A model generated the notes under the pieces. It worked only from the letters and a program-made list of their open reading frames with translations, did no database searches and had not been told where the DNA came from. Positions 1 through 6,204 of a stretch of 6,472 bases of DNA are shown here, piece by piece (the first letter of the stretch is position 1; every line of letters starts with the position of its first letter). The stretch spans positions 1 through 6,472 of the forward strand of contig PXPD01000023.1 in NCBI GenBank assembly GCA_003009815.1, read 5' to 3'. The position numbers and the translations under genes were made by a program. Origin of the DNA: Nanohaloarchaea archaeon SW_4_43_9 (lineage in GTDB: Archaea > Nanohalarchaeota > Nanosalinia > Nanosalinales > Nanosalinaceae).

Positions 1-2221
1 CCTTTTCCTCTCCCTGTTCATACATCAAAGCTGCCTGTTCCACCTTGTTCCGGGCAAATCCGTCCTCCACAAGACGGTAGATCCAGGTATAGAGCTGTTT
101 GTCGCCTCTTCTGAAAGGTCCATGGTATGTTCCCTGCTGTGATTCTACTCCTGGCTTCATAAGATGGTACTGTCTCAGAATCTTGGCTAAGGGCTTCTCC
201 GGATTGATACCGGTCGTATAGTCTTCATAGGATGCTATCTTCTCCTCGTTCTCAATCATCTCCTTCATCTGGTTCCAGGGATTAGCACCGAAGCTGGCAA
301 CGTGCTCCATATCGATAGTGAACTTGGCGATGCAACTATCCAGTTCAGGATGCATATCTCCCAGTTTGTTCCTAGCTGTAATATTTATGGCATGGGAAGC
401 TGTAGCGATGTCTTTCGGCCTCCACAGCTTTAGTAACTGCTGCGGGCTTCCGTGCATAGCCTCAAGATTAACACCTATACCATGTTTGTTCATAAACTCC
501 ATCCATGTCGACTCACCAGAGTTGAACTCCGAATCCATCTGGGTGAAGTGACCCCAGACATAACAGGCTGCAGTTGCAGCCGCAACATCCATCCTGAATT
601 CATGGCTTTCCTCTAGTGCATCGAAATAGCCGTCTTCAGTAGCAGGTTCCTTTAGATTAATTTCATACTTTTCAGACCATTCATCTTCAACTAATGCCTT
701 CCAGATAAACTCTGGTGCATTCCAGCCCTCATGTTTTTCGTTTTCCACGGAGGAGGAAGACATCCAGCAGGGGATGATATAGTAGAATAGGTTTGATTCC
801 ATCCACATCGGCTGTTCATATTGATTACCTAGGGCCCTAAGCATCTCCCTGTACCTTCCACTTTCAAAGAACTTTTTTTCTCCTGTAAGAGTCTTGACAG
901 CAGCATTATCAAGTTCCCATGGACCTTCATTTGATTTATCGAAATCATTACCATCATATTCCTCAGCTTTCTGAACTATCCTCTGCGGGTCATAGTCTAG
1001 GTGGTTGGATAAAGCGCTTCTTTTACCCTCTACTGAGATTAGGAACTTGTCACCGTTACCGTTCCATATCTTATCGAGTTTATCGTTTAGATCGCTAAGA
1101 GCTTTCTGTGAGATAGCCTCAAGTTTTTCTCCGTCAACTACATTCTTAAGTTCCAGTTGATTTCTGTATATGAACTCTTTATTTTCGATTCTGTAAATTG
1201 CTTCAGGCAGAGTTCTAAGGCTTGATACCCGAGTTGTCTGGCCGAGAATCTCGTTTATAGAGTCGAGACTATCTATAGTTATCTCATCGGAGTTATCGCT
1301 ATTGGGGATAGATATTTCTATGGTTATCTGTTCATCTTCATCCCATTTCTCCGATATAAGGTCGAGCCAGACATTTTGTACACCAACATCTGATCTTGCT
1401 GCTGTAGAAACTAGAGCAGCTTTACCCTGTAAAAGGTCTTCGGTTTCTTTATTCCTCATTCTTTCCTTACCTACGTCGTAGAAATTGTCGCAGGCCTGTC
1501 TTTGTGCATCTCTGAATATCCGATCGAATTTTTCCGAGTACCTGGAAAGGAAGTTAGTGTAAAGCTGCCAGGGCCGGTCTACAGCTTTCTTTAACAAGAA
1601 CATTTTGTAAAACTTTTCCAGAAACTGTTCATTCCTGAATATGCTTCTATTTGCCATATCTCTCATATCTAGTTCATCTTTGTCTAAGCCATTTATCTTG
1701 AAGCCAAAAGGATCCATTCCAACATCCATTGGCATTCTTTCTTCTAGTGGAGGCATTGGCGAGGTAGATGCGTGAGGATTGATCCGGCCTATATTGAAGT
1801 CGGCCTTTCTTTCTGCCTTTTGCTTGAACTTTGCCATTTCTTCAAGATAATTTGTGAAATATGGGTGGACCGTCCCGATTCCTACTCCCTGCTGTCCCTG
1901 GGTTTTGTAGGCTGATGCGTATCCCATGTTCGGTTCGCTGTGCAGTGTTATATCCAGTCCGAGCTGGTCGACGACGTCTATTATCTGATCGCCTTCAATT
2001 GAGAAGGTGGCGGGATTGTATATCTGGACCTCCATAGCGCTTCCACCGATCTGGGCCTGATCTCCGATTCTCCTGTCAACCGGTGTCGGAATATTTCCCA
2101 CGTCCAGTCCTGAAGTGTTTCCAACCACATAGTTCATGTCCGGGAATCCTTCTTGTTCTTGCTCTTCCGATACATCGAAGTTCTCTTTCAAACGGTTGAG
2201 TATGAATTTCGGTCCTTTCAT
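1..2221 (-). CDS. Endonuclease IV / xylose isomerase-like TIM-barrel protein with a very large internal insertion (3' end cut off by the window)
   Basis: The frame is open from an ATG at 2221 to the left edge, giving 740 codons with no stop seen. Residues 60-100 read like strands 1-2 of an endonuclease IV barrel (AMEVQIYNP, then LDITLHSEP). Candidate metal ligands follow family order: H94 (LHSE), H150 (INPHAS), E587 (VNLEAMHG), D637 and H640 (TIDMEH), H686 (YHLMKPG) and H700 (TYHGPF). In E. coli Nfo these correspond to H69, H109, E145, D179, H182, H216 and H231. Family members are usually about 280-300 aa; here roughly 400 extra residues lie between H150 and E587, including a Trp/Tyr-rich stretch near 470-510. 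The Asp of the Nfo D-x-H motif is Thr698, and the last Glu ligand would lie beyond the edge. The start is one base after the upstream stop and has no clear Shine-Dalgarno, suggesting translational coupling. The fold is fairly secure; whether it cuts abasic DNA or acts as a sugar isomerase cannot be told from sequence. Confidence 0.8.
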   Translation of the reverse strand, partial: MKGPKFILNRLKENFDVSEEQEQEGFPDMNYVVGNTSGLDVGNIPTPVDRRIGDQAQIGGSAMEVQIYNPATFSIEGDQIIDVVDQLGLDITLHSEPNMGYASAYKTQGQQGVGIGTVHPYFTNYLEEMAKFKQKAERKADFNIGRINPHASTSPMPPLEERMPMDVGMDPFGFKINGLDKDELDMRDMANRSIFRNEQFLEKFYKMFLLKKAVDRPWQLYTNFLSRYSEKFDRIFRDAQRQACDNFYDVGKERMRNKETEDLLQGKAALVSTAARSDVGVQNVWLDLISEKWDEDEQITIEISIPNSDNSDEITIDSLDSINEILGQTTRVSSLRTLPEAIYRIENKEFIYRNQLELKNVVDGEKLEAISQKALSDLNDKLDKIWNGNGDKFLISVEGKRSALSNHLDYDPQRIVQKAEEYDGNDFDKSNEGPWELDNAAVKTLTGEKKFFESGRYREMLRALGNQYEQPMWMESNLFYYIIPCWMSSSSVENEKHEGWNAPEFIWKALVEDEWSEKYEINLKEPATEDGYFDALEESHEFRMDVAAATAACYVWGHFTQMDSEFNSGESTWMEFMNKHGIGVNLEAMHGSPQQLLKLWRPKDIATASHAINITARNKLGDMHPELDSCIAKFTIDMEHVASFGANPWNQMKEMIENEEKIASYEDYTTGINPEKPLAKILRQYHLMKPGVESQQGTYHGPFRRGDKQLYTWIYRLVEDGFARNKVEQAALMYEQGEEK

Positions 2222-2222
2222 C

Positions 2223-3743
2223 TTATTTCATAGTGTAGAGACCCATACTGATCTTTAGATCGAAGTAGTAGTTAAATTTGAAACGATACGCTAGATCCTC
2301 GATTATCTTGTTTTGGTAATCATCTGGAAGATAGTACTGGTCTTCCTGACCGGTGAACAGTTTTACTTTTTCCTGGAACCCGGAAATCCCTTCTTCTTTG
2401 TCTTTTTCTTTCCCGTATGAGGTGTCTAGTATTTCGTTCACAGCTTCCATGTAGTCTTCGCCGTATTCGTTCTGTATCTTGTTAGGATGGTCGAACCCAT
2501 CTTCTATCCTCCTTATGGATGATGAGAACTGGAGCGGTGGCTCTATTTCCTCACCCCGTTTCTCACTGACTTTTTTCCCTACTTTTTCCCTGAATTTTCT
2601 GATTGAAAGTTCTTGTTGTTCTCTTTTCTTCTGGAATTCGTCGCCTTTACCGGTTTTGAAGTTTCCGGTATAGTTTTCCATCAGGTTTTCAAACCTGTTT
2701 TTCTGTCTCTCAATTTTTTCCTCAAAAATATTTTCAAATGTAAACTTATCGACCAGAGCCGGGAAGTAAAATACTTGTCCTGCTGTAGGGCCTTCTGCAG
2801 GTGATTGAGGATTTTCACCTACCGCCATGTTTACATGGACGGCGTGTATATAGAGGATCTTGTAGTGTGTGGCCTCTTCTTCCTCACATTCGACTAGTTC
2901 GCCATGTTTCTTCTTGAAAGGTTTGTGCGGTATGAACTCTATATTCTTGAAAGTGGTTGAATCTCCTTGGAACTGGAAGTAGCGATCCATGTCCTCAGCT
3001 AGCTCTTCGTTGGTTTTCTGGTTAATCATCACCATGTCCCGGACATAGGGAGCCGTCTGCTTCTTCTGCTCTTCAAGCCCTGTTTCAACTCTTCTAAGTT
3101 CCTTTTTCAGGTCATCCATTTTTCTCTCTATCTCGCTCCCGTAGAGATCCTTCCATTTCTCGTACATCGAGTATTTCTTCTTTAGTACGGCTTTCTCGTT
3201 TTCAGGGAGGTTTGAAAGCGGGCCGTCCTGATACTCTGATGGATCTCCTCCGTGTTTCTCTGCTTTTTTCTCTGCTGAGAGAAGGTCATTAAGTGAATCC
3301 ATCTCTTGGAAATCCGCGACTATTGAGGGATATATGTTGTTGTTTCTCAAGAAATCCAGTGAACCTGGTGCTGAGCCCTGCTGTCCCCCACCAGCGCTAT
3401 CGACAAGTTCAATGAAATCTCCTTTGATAGTTGTCTCTTCTCCGGATCTTAGATCCTCGACTTTTCCTCTCAGCTTCCTGATATCGTGCTGTAGCAGGTG
3501 CTTGCTTTTCCTTAACTGTTCGATTCCCTGCATTGCCTGTTTTACTCTCTGTTCGGCTTGCTGTCTTCTCTGCATGAATTCATCGTGGAGATGGCTTTGA
3601 GGTGTGACGAAAACTCTTTCTTCTGTTTTAGGAACATTCCAGTCCCAATCGTCATCAAACTTGTCAGCAGCCGCCATAATGAATGTAGAAGGCATTCCTT
3701 GTGAATCCGCGGATATTTGCAGAGTCTTATGAGGATCACCCAT
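2223..3743 (-). CDS. Coiled-coil-rich protein of unknown family, upstream partner of the TIM-barrel gene
   Basis: The gene encodes 506 residues from ATG 3743 to TAA 2223-2225. I do not recognise a family. There is no signal peptide or membrane segment. Charged helical segments typical of coiled coils lie at about 52-102, 183-232 and 340-398. A Gly/Gln/Ser/Pro linker (about 117-127) separates the first helix from the next region. Residues about 290-335 look like a small beta-rich core (YKILYIHAVHVNMAV, then QVFYFPALVDKF), and the C-terminus ends in an aromatic-rich segment (FKFNYYFDL). The TIM-barrel gene starts one base after the stop, so the two are almost certainly co-transcribed and the products may act together. 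The start is doubtful: the frame stays open 52 codons above ATG 3743, and that ATG has no Shine-Dalgarno or suitably placed TATA box. A scaffold or nucleic-acid-associated role is only inference. Confidence 0.85.
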   Translation of the reverse strand: MGDPHKTLQISADSQGMPSTFIMAAADKFDDDWDWNVPKTEERVFVTPQSHLHDEFMQRRQQAEQRVKQAMQGIEQLRKSKHLLQHDIRKLRGKVEDLRSGEETTIKGDFIELVDSAGGGQQGSAPGSLDFLRNNNIYPSIVADFQEMDSLNDLLSAEKKAEKHGGDPSEYQDGPLSNLPENEKAVLKKKYSMYEKWKDLYGSEIERKMDDLKKELRRVETGLEEQKKQTAPYVRDMVMINQKTNEELAEDMDRYFQFQGDSTTFKNIEFIPHKPFKKKHGELVECEEEEATHYKILYIHAVHVNMAVGENPQSPAEGPTAGQVFYFPALVDKFTFENIFEEKIERQKNRFENLMENYTGNFKTGKGDEFQKKREQQELSIRKFREKVGKKVSEKRGEEIEPPLQFSSSIRRIEDGFDHPNKIQNEYGEDYMEAVNEILDTSYGKEKDKEEGISGFQEKVKLFTGQEDQYYLPDDYQNKIIEDLAYRFKFNYYFDLKISMGLYTMK

Positions 3744-3899
3744 TATAGGTCTTAGAAAATCGGTTCCAAGCTCTTCTTCAACCTCTTCAAGGCTTTGAAT
3801 GCTGCCTTCTTCTATTTTCTCTCTAACTCCCGGTGCTATACCGGCTTCTCCTGTACTGCCGTGATCGTATACCTCGCAATGAAACCGCCAGTAACTTTT
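3744..3899 (-). other. Open in-frame 5' extension of the coiled-coil gene, with no recognisable start codon
   Basis: Reading upstream in the frame of the coiled-coil gene, 52 sense codons precede the ATG at 3743 before a TGA at 3900-3902. The translation looks protein-like: an aromatic/Cys start (SYWRFHCEVYDHG), then a charged helix (VREKIEEGSIQSLEEVEEEL). It contains no ATG, GTG or TTG. A TTG at 3901-3903 lies one frame off, just above a run of five A (3896-3900 on the minus strand); losing one A would join it in frame as L-K-S-Y-W. Possible explanations are a sequencing or assembly indel, a non-canonical start, or fortuitous openness. This occupies most of the nominal gap between the divergent genes. 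Confidence 0.5.
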
Positions 3900-3912
3900 T
3901 CAACTAGCTGAA

Positions 3913-3928
3913 GGTTATTGGTTATATG
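3913..3928. promoter_or_regulatory. Divergent control region with a GGTTAT direct repeat and a minus-strand TATA-like sequence
   Basis: GGTTAT occurs at 3913-3918 and again at 3920-3925, a 7-nt period directly before the plus-strand ATG. Read on the minus strand, 3921-3928 is CATATAAC, a TATA-like element whose transcript would start near 3898, at the top of the open extension of the coiled-coil gene. The plus-strand gene has no TATA box at the leaderless distance. A GAAGG at 3910-3914 is a weak Shine-Dalgarno candidate with 11-nt spacing. The arrangement fits an operator/promoter but rests on short matches. Confidence 0.3.
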
Positions 3929-4474
3929 AGCGTGGTTGACGACCTAAAAAATACTTTTGGGAACTCCAATAGTTCCTCAAACAGGTCTAAAAGCCGCCCC
4001 ACCGGTTCTCGAAATAATTCGAATAACAGTTTTAACCCCGGTCCAAGTTCGCAGAACTCAGGTCTTGATTCGATGAATGATGGAAATCTAGGGGTCAATT
4101 CGGACAATGTGCGAAATTCTAATTCAGGAGATTTCAATCGACATGGAAACGACCAACTTTCCAATAACCTTGGAAGAGGCCGGCAAAACCAGAATCCGGT
4201 CGACGGTCAAACCGGCCAGCAGAGACAGTCTCGAAGTAATCTTCCGAATGCCCAGGCCGGAAGACCTCAACAGGGTTCTTCACAGCCGCAGGTCAGCGGT
4301 CAAACCCAGCGAAAGATGGAAAACGCAGGGTTCCGGACAGATAACTCGAGACAGCAGCCAGCTAGACAGGGTGGCGGAAGAGACTCTGATCTTCAAGAAC
4401 TGAAATCTCAGAATGAGCAGATAATTGACCTACTGAAGAGAATTAACCGGAATCTTGAAAAACTGGGAAGATAG
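3926..4474 (+). CDS. Asn/Gln/Ser/Gly-rich, probably disordered protein with a C-terminal coiled coil
   Basis: The gene encodes 182 residues from ATG 3926 to TAG 4472-4474. A short opening (MSVVDDLKNTFG) is followed by about 135 residues of low complexity. Asparagine and serine dominate the first half (to about 90) and glutamine, glycine and arginine the second (about 90-150). Asn makes up about one residue in six overall, and Lys plus Arg outnumber Asp plus Glu. Residues about 153-181 form an amphipathic heptad pattern (LQELKSQNEQIIDLLKRIN) that probably oligomerises. There is no signal peptide or membrane segment, so it is likely cytoplasmic. I do not recognise the family. Composition suggests a flexible linker or assembly protein, possibly contacting nucleic acid through its arginines; this is inference. 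It begins a two-gene plus-strand unit and is divergent from the coiled-coil/TIM-barrel pair. Confidence 0.8.
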   Translation: MSVVDDLKNTFGNSNSSSNRSKSRPTGSRNNSNNSFNPGPSSQNSGLDSMNDGNLGVNSDNVRNSNSGDFNRHGNDQLSNNLGRGRQNQNPVDGQTGQQRQSRSNLPNAQAGRPQQGSSQPQVSGQTQRKMENAGFRTDNSRQQPARQGGGRDSDLQELKSQNEQIIDLLKRINRNLEKLGR

Positions 4475-4477
4475 GAG

Positions 4478-4639
4478 ATGGATATTGAGTCGAAGCTACC
4501 GGATAATTTTGAACAGCTCTCCGATGAGGAGAAAGTTGAAGCCTTAGAGCAAGTTAAGGATGATTTTGACGAGGAAACTGATTCAGGGTTTCTAAAAAAG
4601 AGAATGGTTGAGGAGTTAGTTGAAAACTACAGTCAGTGA
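4478..4639 (+). CDS. Small acidic helical protein, 53 aa, unknown function
   Basis: ATG 4478 follows the previous stop by three bases and runs to TGA 4637-4639, giving 53 residues. It begins MDIESKLPDNFEQLSDEEKV and has about twice as many Asp/Glu as Lys/Arg, a helical pattern throughout, no cysteine and no membrane segment. No family is recognised. A GGAG at 4474-4477 abuts the ATG with no spacing, so initiation more likely depends on coupling to the upstream gene, perhaps helped by GGGAAG at 4465-4470 (7-nt spacing). Support for a real gene is the tight spacing to the upstream gene, the balanced composition and the fact that it fills the space exactly up to the convergent gene. Its last 7 bases overlap the end of the minus-strand membrane-protein gene. 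Confidence 0.7.
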   Translation: MDIESKLPDNFEQLSDEEKVEALEQVKDDFDEETDSGFLKKRMVEELVENYSQ

Positions 4640-4947
4640 CTTAACATGCTTATGAAACCGAATACCCCTTTCTGGAACAGGAATAAAGCTATTATCTCCT
4701 TGTAATCGCCGAATATGGGAGGTTTACCGGTGAAGATTATCGCTGCTGATATTATATCTGCTGCATTGCCTATGACAAAGAGTGGAGGTACAGGAGGTAT
4801 CGGGAACTGCGTTACCGCTCCCTTGAATATCAGGAAGCCGGCGTGGACATCAGCAAAGGCTGTAGGGAGAGCTGACTGTGTGTATAGAAGCAGGATGCCT
4901 GCGAATATATCGAATATTCCGATTAAACTGGGCTTTATAGGCGCCAT
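4633..4947 (-). CDS. Small polytopic membrane protein of unknown function
   Basis: The gene encodes 104 residues from ATG 4947 to TGA 4633-4635. Hydrophobic segments at about 8-24, 34-48, 56-73 and 84-102 suggest three or four membrane passes, with a proline-rich turn (FPIPPVPP) between the second and third. Charged residues are few (K5, D13, D33, K42, D64, K75, D80, K82, E83, K92). There is no cleavable signal peptide. The start is supported by a GGAG at 4957-4960 (minus strand) with 9-nt spacing, overlapping the stop of the NYN gene six bases upstream, so the two are co-transcribed. I do not recognise the family. A membrane partner for the NYN protein is possible but rests on position alone. 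The 3' end overlaps the convergent 53-aa gene. Confidence 0.85.
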   Translation of the reverse strand: MAPIKPSLIGIFDIFAGILLLYTQSALPTAFADVHAGFLIFKGAVTQFPIPPVPPLFVIGNAADIISAAIIFTGKPPIFGDYKEIIALFLFQKGVFGFISMLSH

Positions 4948-4953
4948 TCTGAT

Positions 4954-5418
4954 CTACTCCAGTTCCAAAACGTTATCAGATGCATTCTGTAGAGCTGTTG
5001 AGAAACCTGGCTCCATCCCAACTACTACTGTTTCCTTCCCGTTTTCCTTGGCTTTCTGTATCACAGGAAGGAAATCAGCGTCCCGAGTGACCATTACGAT
5101 AACATCTATGTTTTCGTTGTATACAGCGTCCATTGCATTTACTGCCATGTAGACATCGACATCGCTTTCCTTGTCTTTTTCGCCTCCGAGCCCGAGAGCT
5201 GCCTCGAATCCCTGGGAGACAATTGCTTCAATAAGTTTTTCGGATGCATACTGGTTGAGGAAGACTTTTCCTATTTTTATTTCTCCAAATTCGTTTATAT
5301 CCTCTCTAAGTGCATCCAGATCAAGATCAAACTGTTTACGGATGACATTGGGGCCGTCGACATATACTGCGACGCTGGGCTGTCTATCAAGTTTCCCTTT
5401 TAGTTTTCCAAGCACCAT
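4954..5418 (-). CDS. NYN/PIN-like domain protein, TIGR00288-type archaeal family (predicted ribonuclease)
   Basis: I place the start at ATG 5418 (154 aa); a longer reading from TTG 5439 gives 161 aa. Numbering from the longer form, the NYN core is clear: strand 1 with the acidic YVDGPN motif (D28, N31), the conserved LNQYASEKLIEAIVSQGFE segment (61-79), the SDVDVYMAVNAM helix (D93, D95, D104) and the TRDADFLPVIQKAKENGKE motif (D120, D122). These acidic residues form the Mg-binding site of PIN-fold nucleases, so RNA cleavage is likely though unproven for this family. Length matches the typical family size of about 160 aa. The shorter start is favoured because a TATA box at 5441-5447 is centred about 26 nt above ATG 5418, implying a leaderless transcript starting at that codon; the TTG would then lie next to the TATA box. 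TatD is upstream and a membrane protein six bases downstream. Confidence 0.92.
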   Translation of the reverse strand: MVLGKLKGKLDRQPSVAVYVDGPNVIRKQFDLDLDALREDINEFGEIKIGKVFLNQYASEKLIEAIVSQGFEAALGLGGEKDKESDVDVYMAVNAMDAVYNENIDVIVMVTRDADFLPVIQKAKENGKETVVVGMEPGFSTALQNASDNVLELE

Positions 5419-5440
5419 AGATAGTTCATGATCCCACAAT

Positions 5441-5447
5441 CTATAAA
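5441..5447 (-). promoter_or_regulatory. TATA box of a leaderless promoter for the NYN gene
   Basis: On the minus strand this reads TTTATAG, in the 39-nt gap between the TatD stop and ATG 5418. Its centre is about 26 nt above that ATG, the standard archaeal distance from TATA to transcription start, so the mRNA would begin at or within a base or two of the start codon. The absence of a Shine-Dalgarno site before 5418 agrees. The sequence just upstream (AAGGTTATTTG) closely resembles the repeat region before the plus-strand gene at 3911-3925. Confidence 0.6.
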
Positions 5448-5457
5448 CAAATAACCT

Positions 5458-6204
5458 TTATGATTCGTGAAAAATATTTCTGGCGTTCCGGGTTGTCTTC
5501 TCCACAACTTCTTCCCGTTTAACTTGTTTCAACTCTGCGATCTTCTCTACGCTTTCTTTAACATTCAACGGTTCGTTACGGTCTCCGCGGTAGAGGAATG
5601 GTGAGTCAGTTTCCAGAAGCATATTGTCCAGTTCTATTCTTTTAGCTAATTCCTGTGCCCTGTTTGAGTATAGAACCTGTGTGGTAAAACCTATCTTAAT
5701 ATTCTCCTCAGCAGCTTTTTCAGCCAGTTCCGGCTGTCCATTGAAACAATGGAACATTATCTCAGGAATACTGTATTTTTGTACTATCTCAAATACCTTT
5801 TTCTCGGCTTCCCGGGAATGAATCACGACCGGTTTATCCAGTTCTTCAGCCAGTTCCAGCATTTTTCGGAAAACCTTTTTTTGTTTTTTCTGGAATTTAT
5901 CCCGTTTCACATGGTAATGATCAAGTCCGATTTCTCCGACTGCGACCGGATCCTCCTCTCTGATCATCTGTTTGATTTCCGCCAGTTGATTGAAATCATT
6001 AGTATATGTCGGATGCAAGCCAAGGTTTGGAATGATAAAACCGGGGTAGTTCTCTCCAAGTTTCAAGGCCTTTTTGTTAGTCTCCATGTTACTGCCGGCG
6101 TTCACCACAAACTCTAGTTCTTTTTTACTTCTCTCTACTACTTTCTCTCTATCGTCGTCGAACCTTTCAAAATTTAGATGGCAATGAGCGTCAACCGGTT
6201 TCAT
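5458..6204 (-). CDS. tatD: TatD-family metal-dependent hydrolase / DNase
   Basis: The gene encodes 248 residues from ATG 6204 to TAA 5458-5460, close to the usual 250-265 aa. TatD enzymes are amidohydrolase-fold TIM barrels; characterised members are Mg-dependent 3'-5' exonucleases acting on DNA and RNA in repair and turnover. All metal-site motifs are visible: D-x-H-x-H near the start (D5, H7, H9 in VDAHCHLNF), the Glu of VGEIGLD (E91), VIHSRE (H129), MFHCFNG (H152) and the terminal LLETDSP (D200). GLHPTYT at 62-68 is the usual GxHP motif. The start codon overlaps the stop of the upstream 84-aa gene as ATGA, so translation is coupled; only a weak GGA precedes it. No truncation or missing ligand is seen. 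Family assignment is secure; the exact physiological substrate is not. Confidence 0.95.
   Translation of the reverse strand: MKPVDAHCHLNFERFDDDREKVVERSKKELEFVVNAGSNMETNKKALKLGENYPGFIIPNLGLHPTYTNDFNQLAEIKQMIREEDPVAVGEIGLDHYHVKRDKFQKKQKKVFRKMLELAEELDKPVVIHSREAEKKVFEIVQKYSIPEIMFHCFNGQPELAEKAAEENIKIGFTTQVLYSNRAQELAKRIELDNMLLETDSPFLYRGDRNEPLNVKESVEKIAELKQVKREEVVEKTTRNARNIFHES

Noticed and set aside
318..551. Plus-strand open frame of 77 aa inside the TIM-barrel gene
   Set aside because: It is antisense to a continuous minus-strand frame carrying conserved enzyme motifs; its own product is Ser/Cys-rich and has no upstream signals.
3901..3910. Imperfect palindrome CAACTAGCTG in the divergent region
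   Set aside because: It is only ten bases with one mismatched pair, which is expected by chance; too weak to call an operator.
3922..4164. Minus-strand 80-aa frame opposite the Asn/Gln-rich gene
   Set aside because: It is a shadow of the low-complexity codons. The plus strand has the better start, a longer frame, a plausible coiled coil and a co-directional gene right after it.
4107..4403. Plus-strand 98-aa frame overlapping the Asn/Gln-rich gene
   Set aside because: It lies wholly inside the 182-aa frame in another register, with no start signals. I considered that the 182-aa frame could be the artefact because of its odd composition, but its start, end coupling and coiled coil argue for it.
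4594..4599. Run of six T on the minus strand as a terminator for the NYN/membrane-protein cluster
   Set aside because: Archaeal terminators can be simple T-runs and the position is right, but a single T6 inside an A-rich Lys codon stretch is too common to call.
4715..5152. Plus-strand open frame of 145 aa across the membrane-protein and NYN genes
   Set aside because: It spans the antisense of two supported genes and their junction; the NYN motifs on the minus strand are unmistakable.
5749..6117. Plus-strand 122-aa frame opposite tatD
   Set aside because: It is antisense to a complete, well-conserved TatD reading frame with all catalytic motifs.
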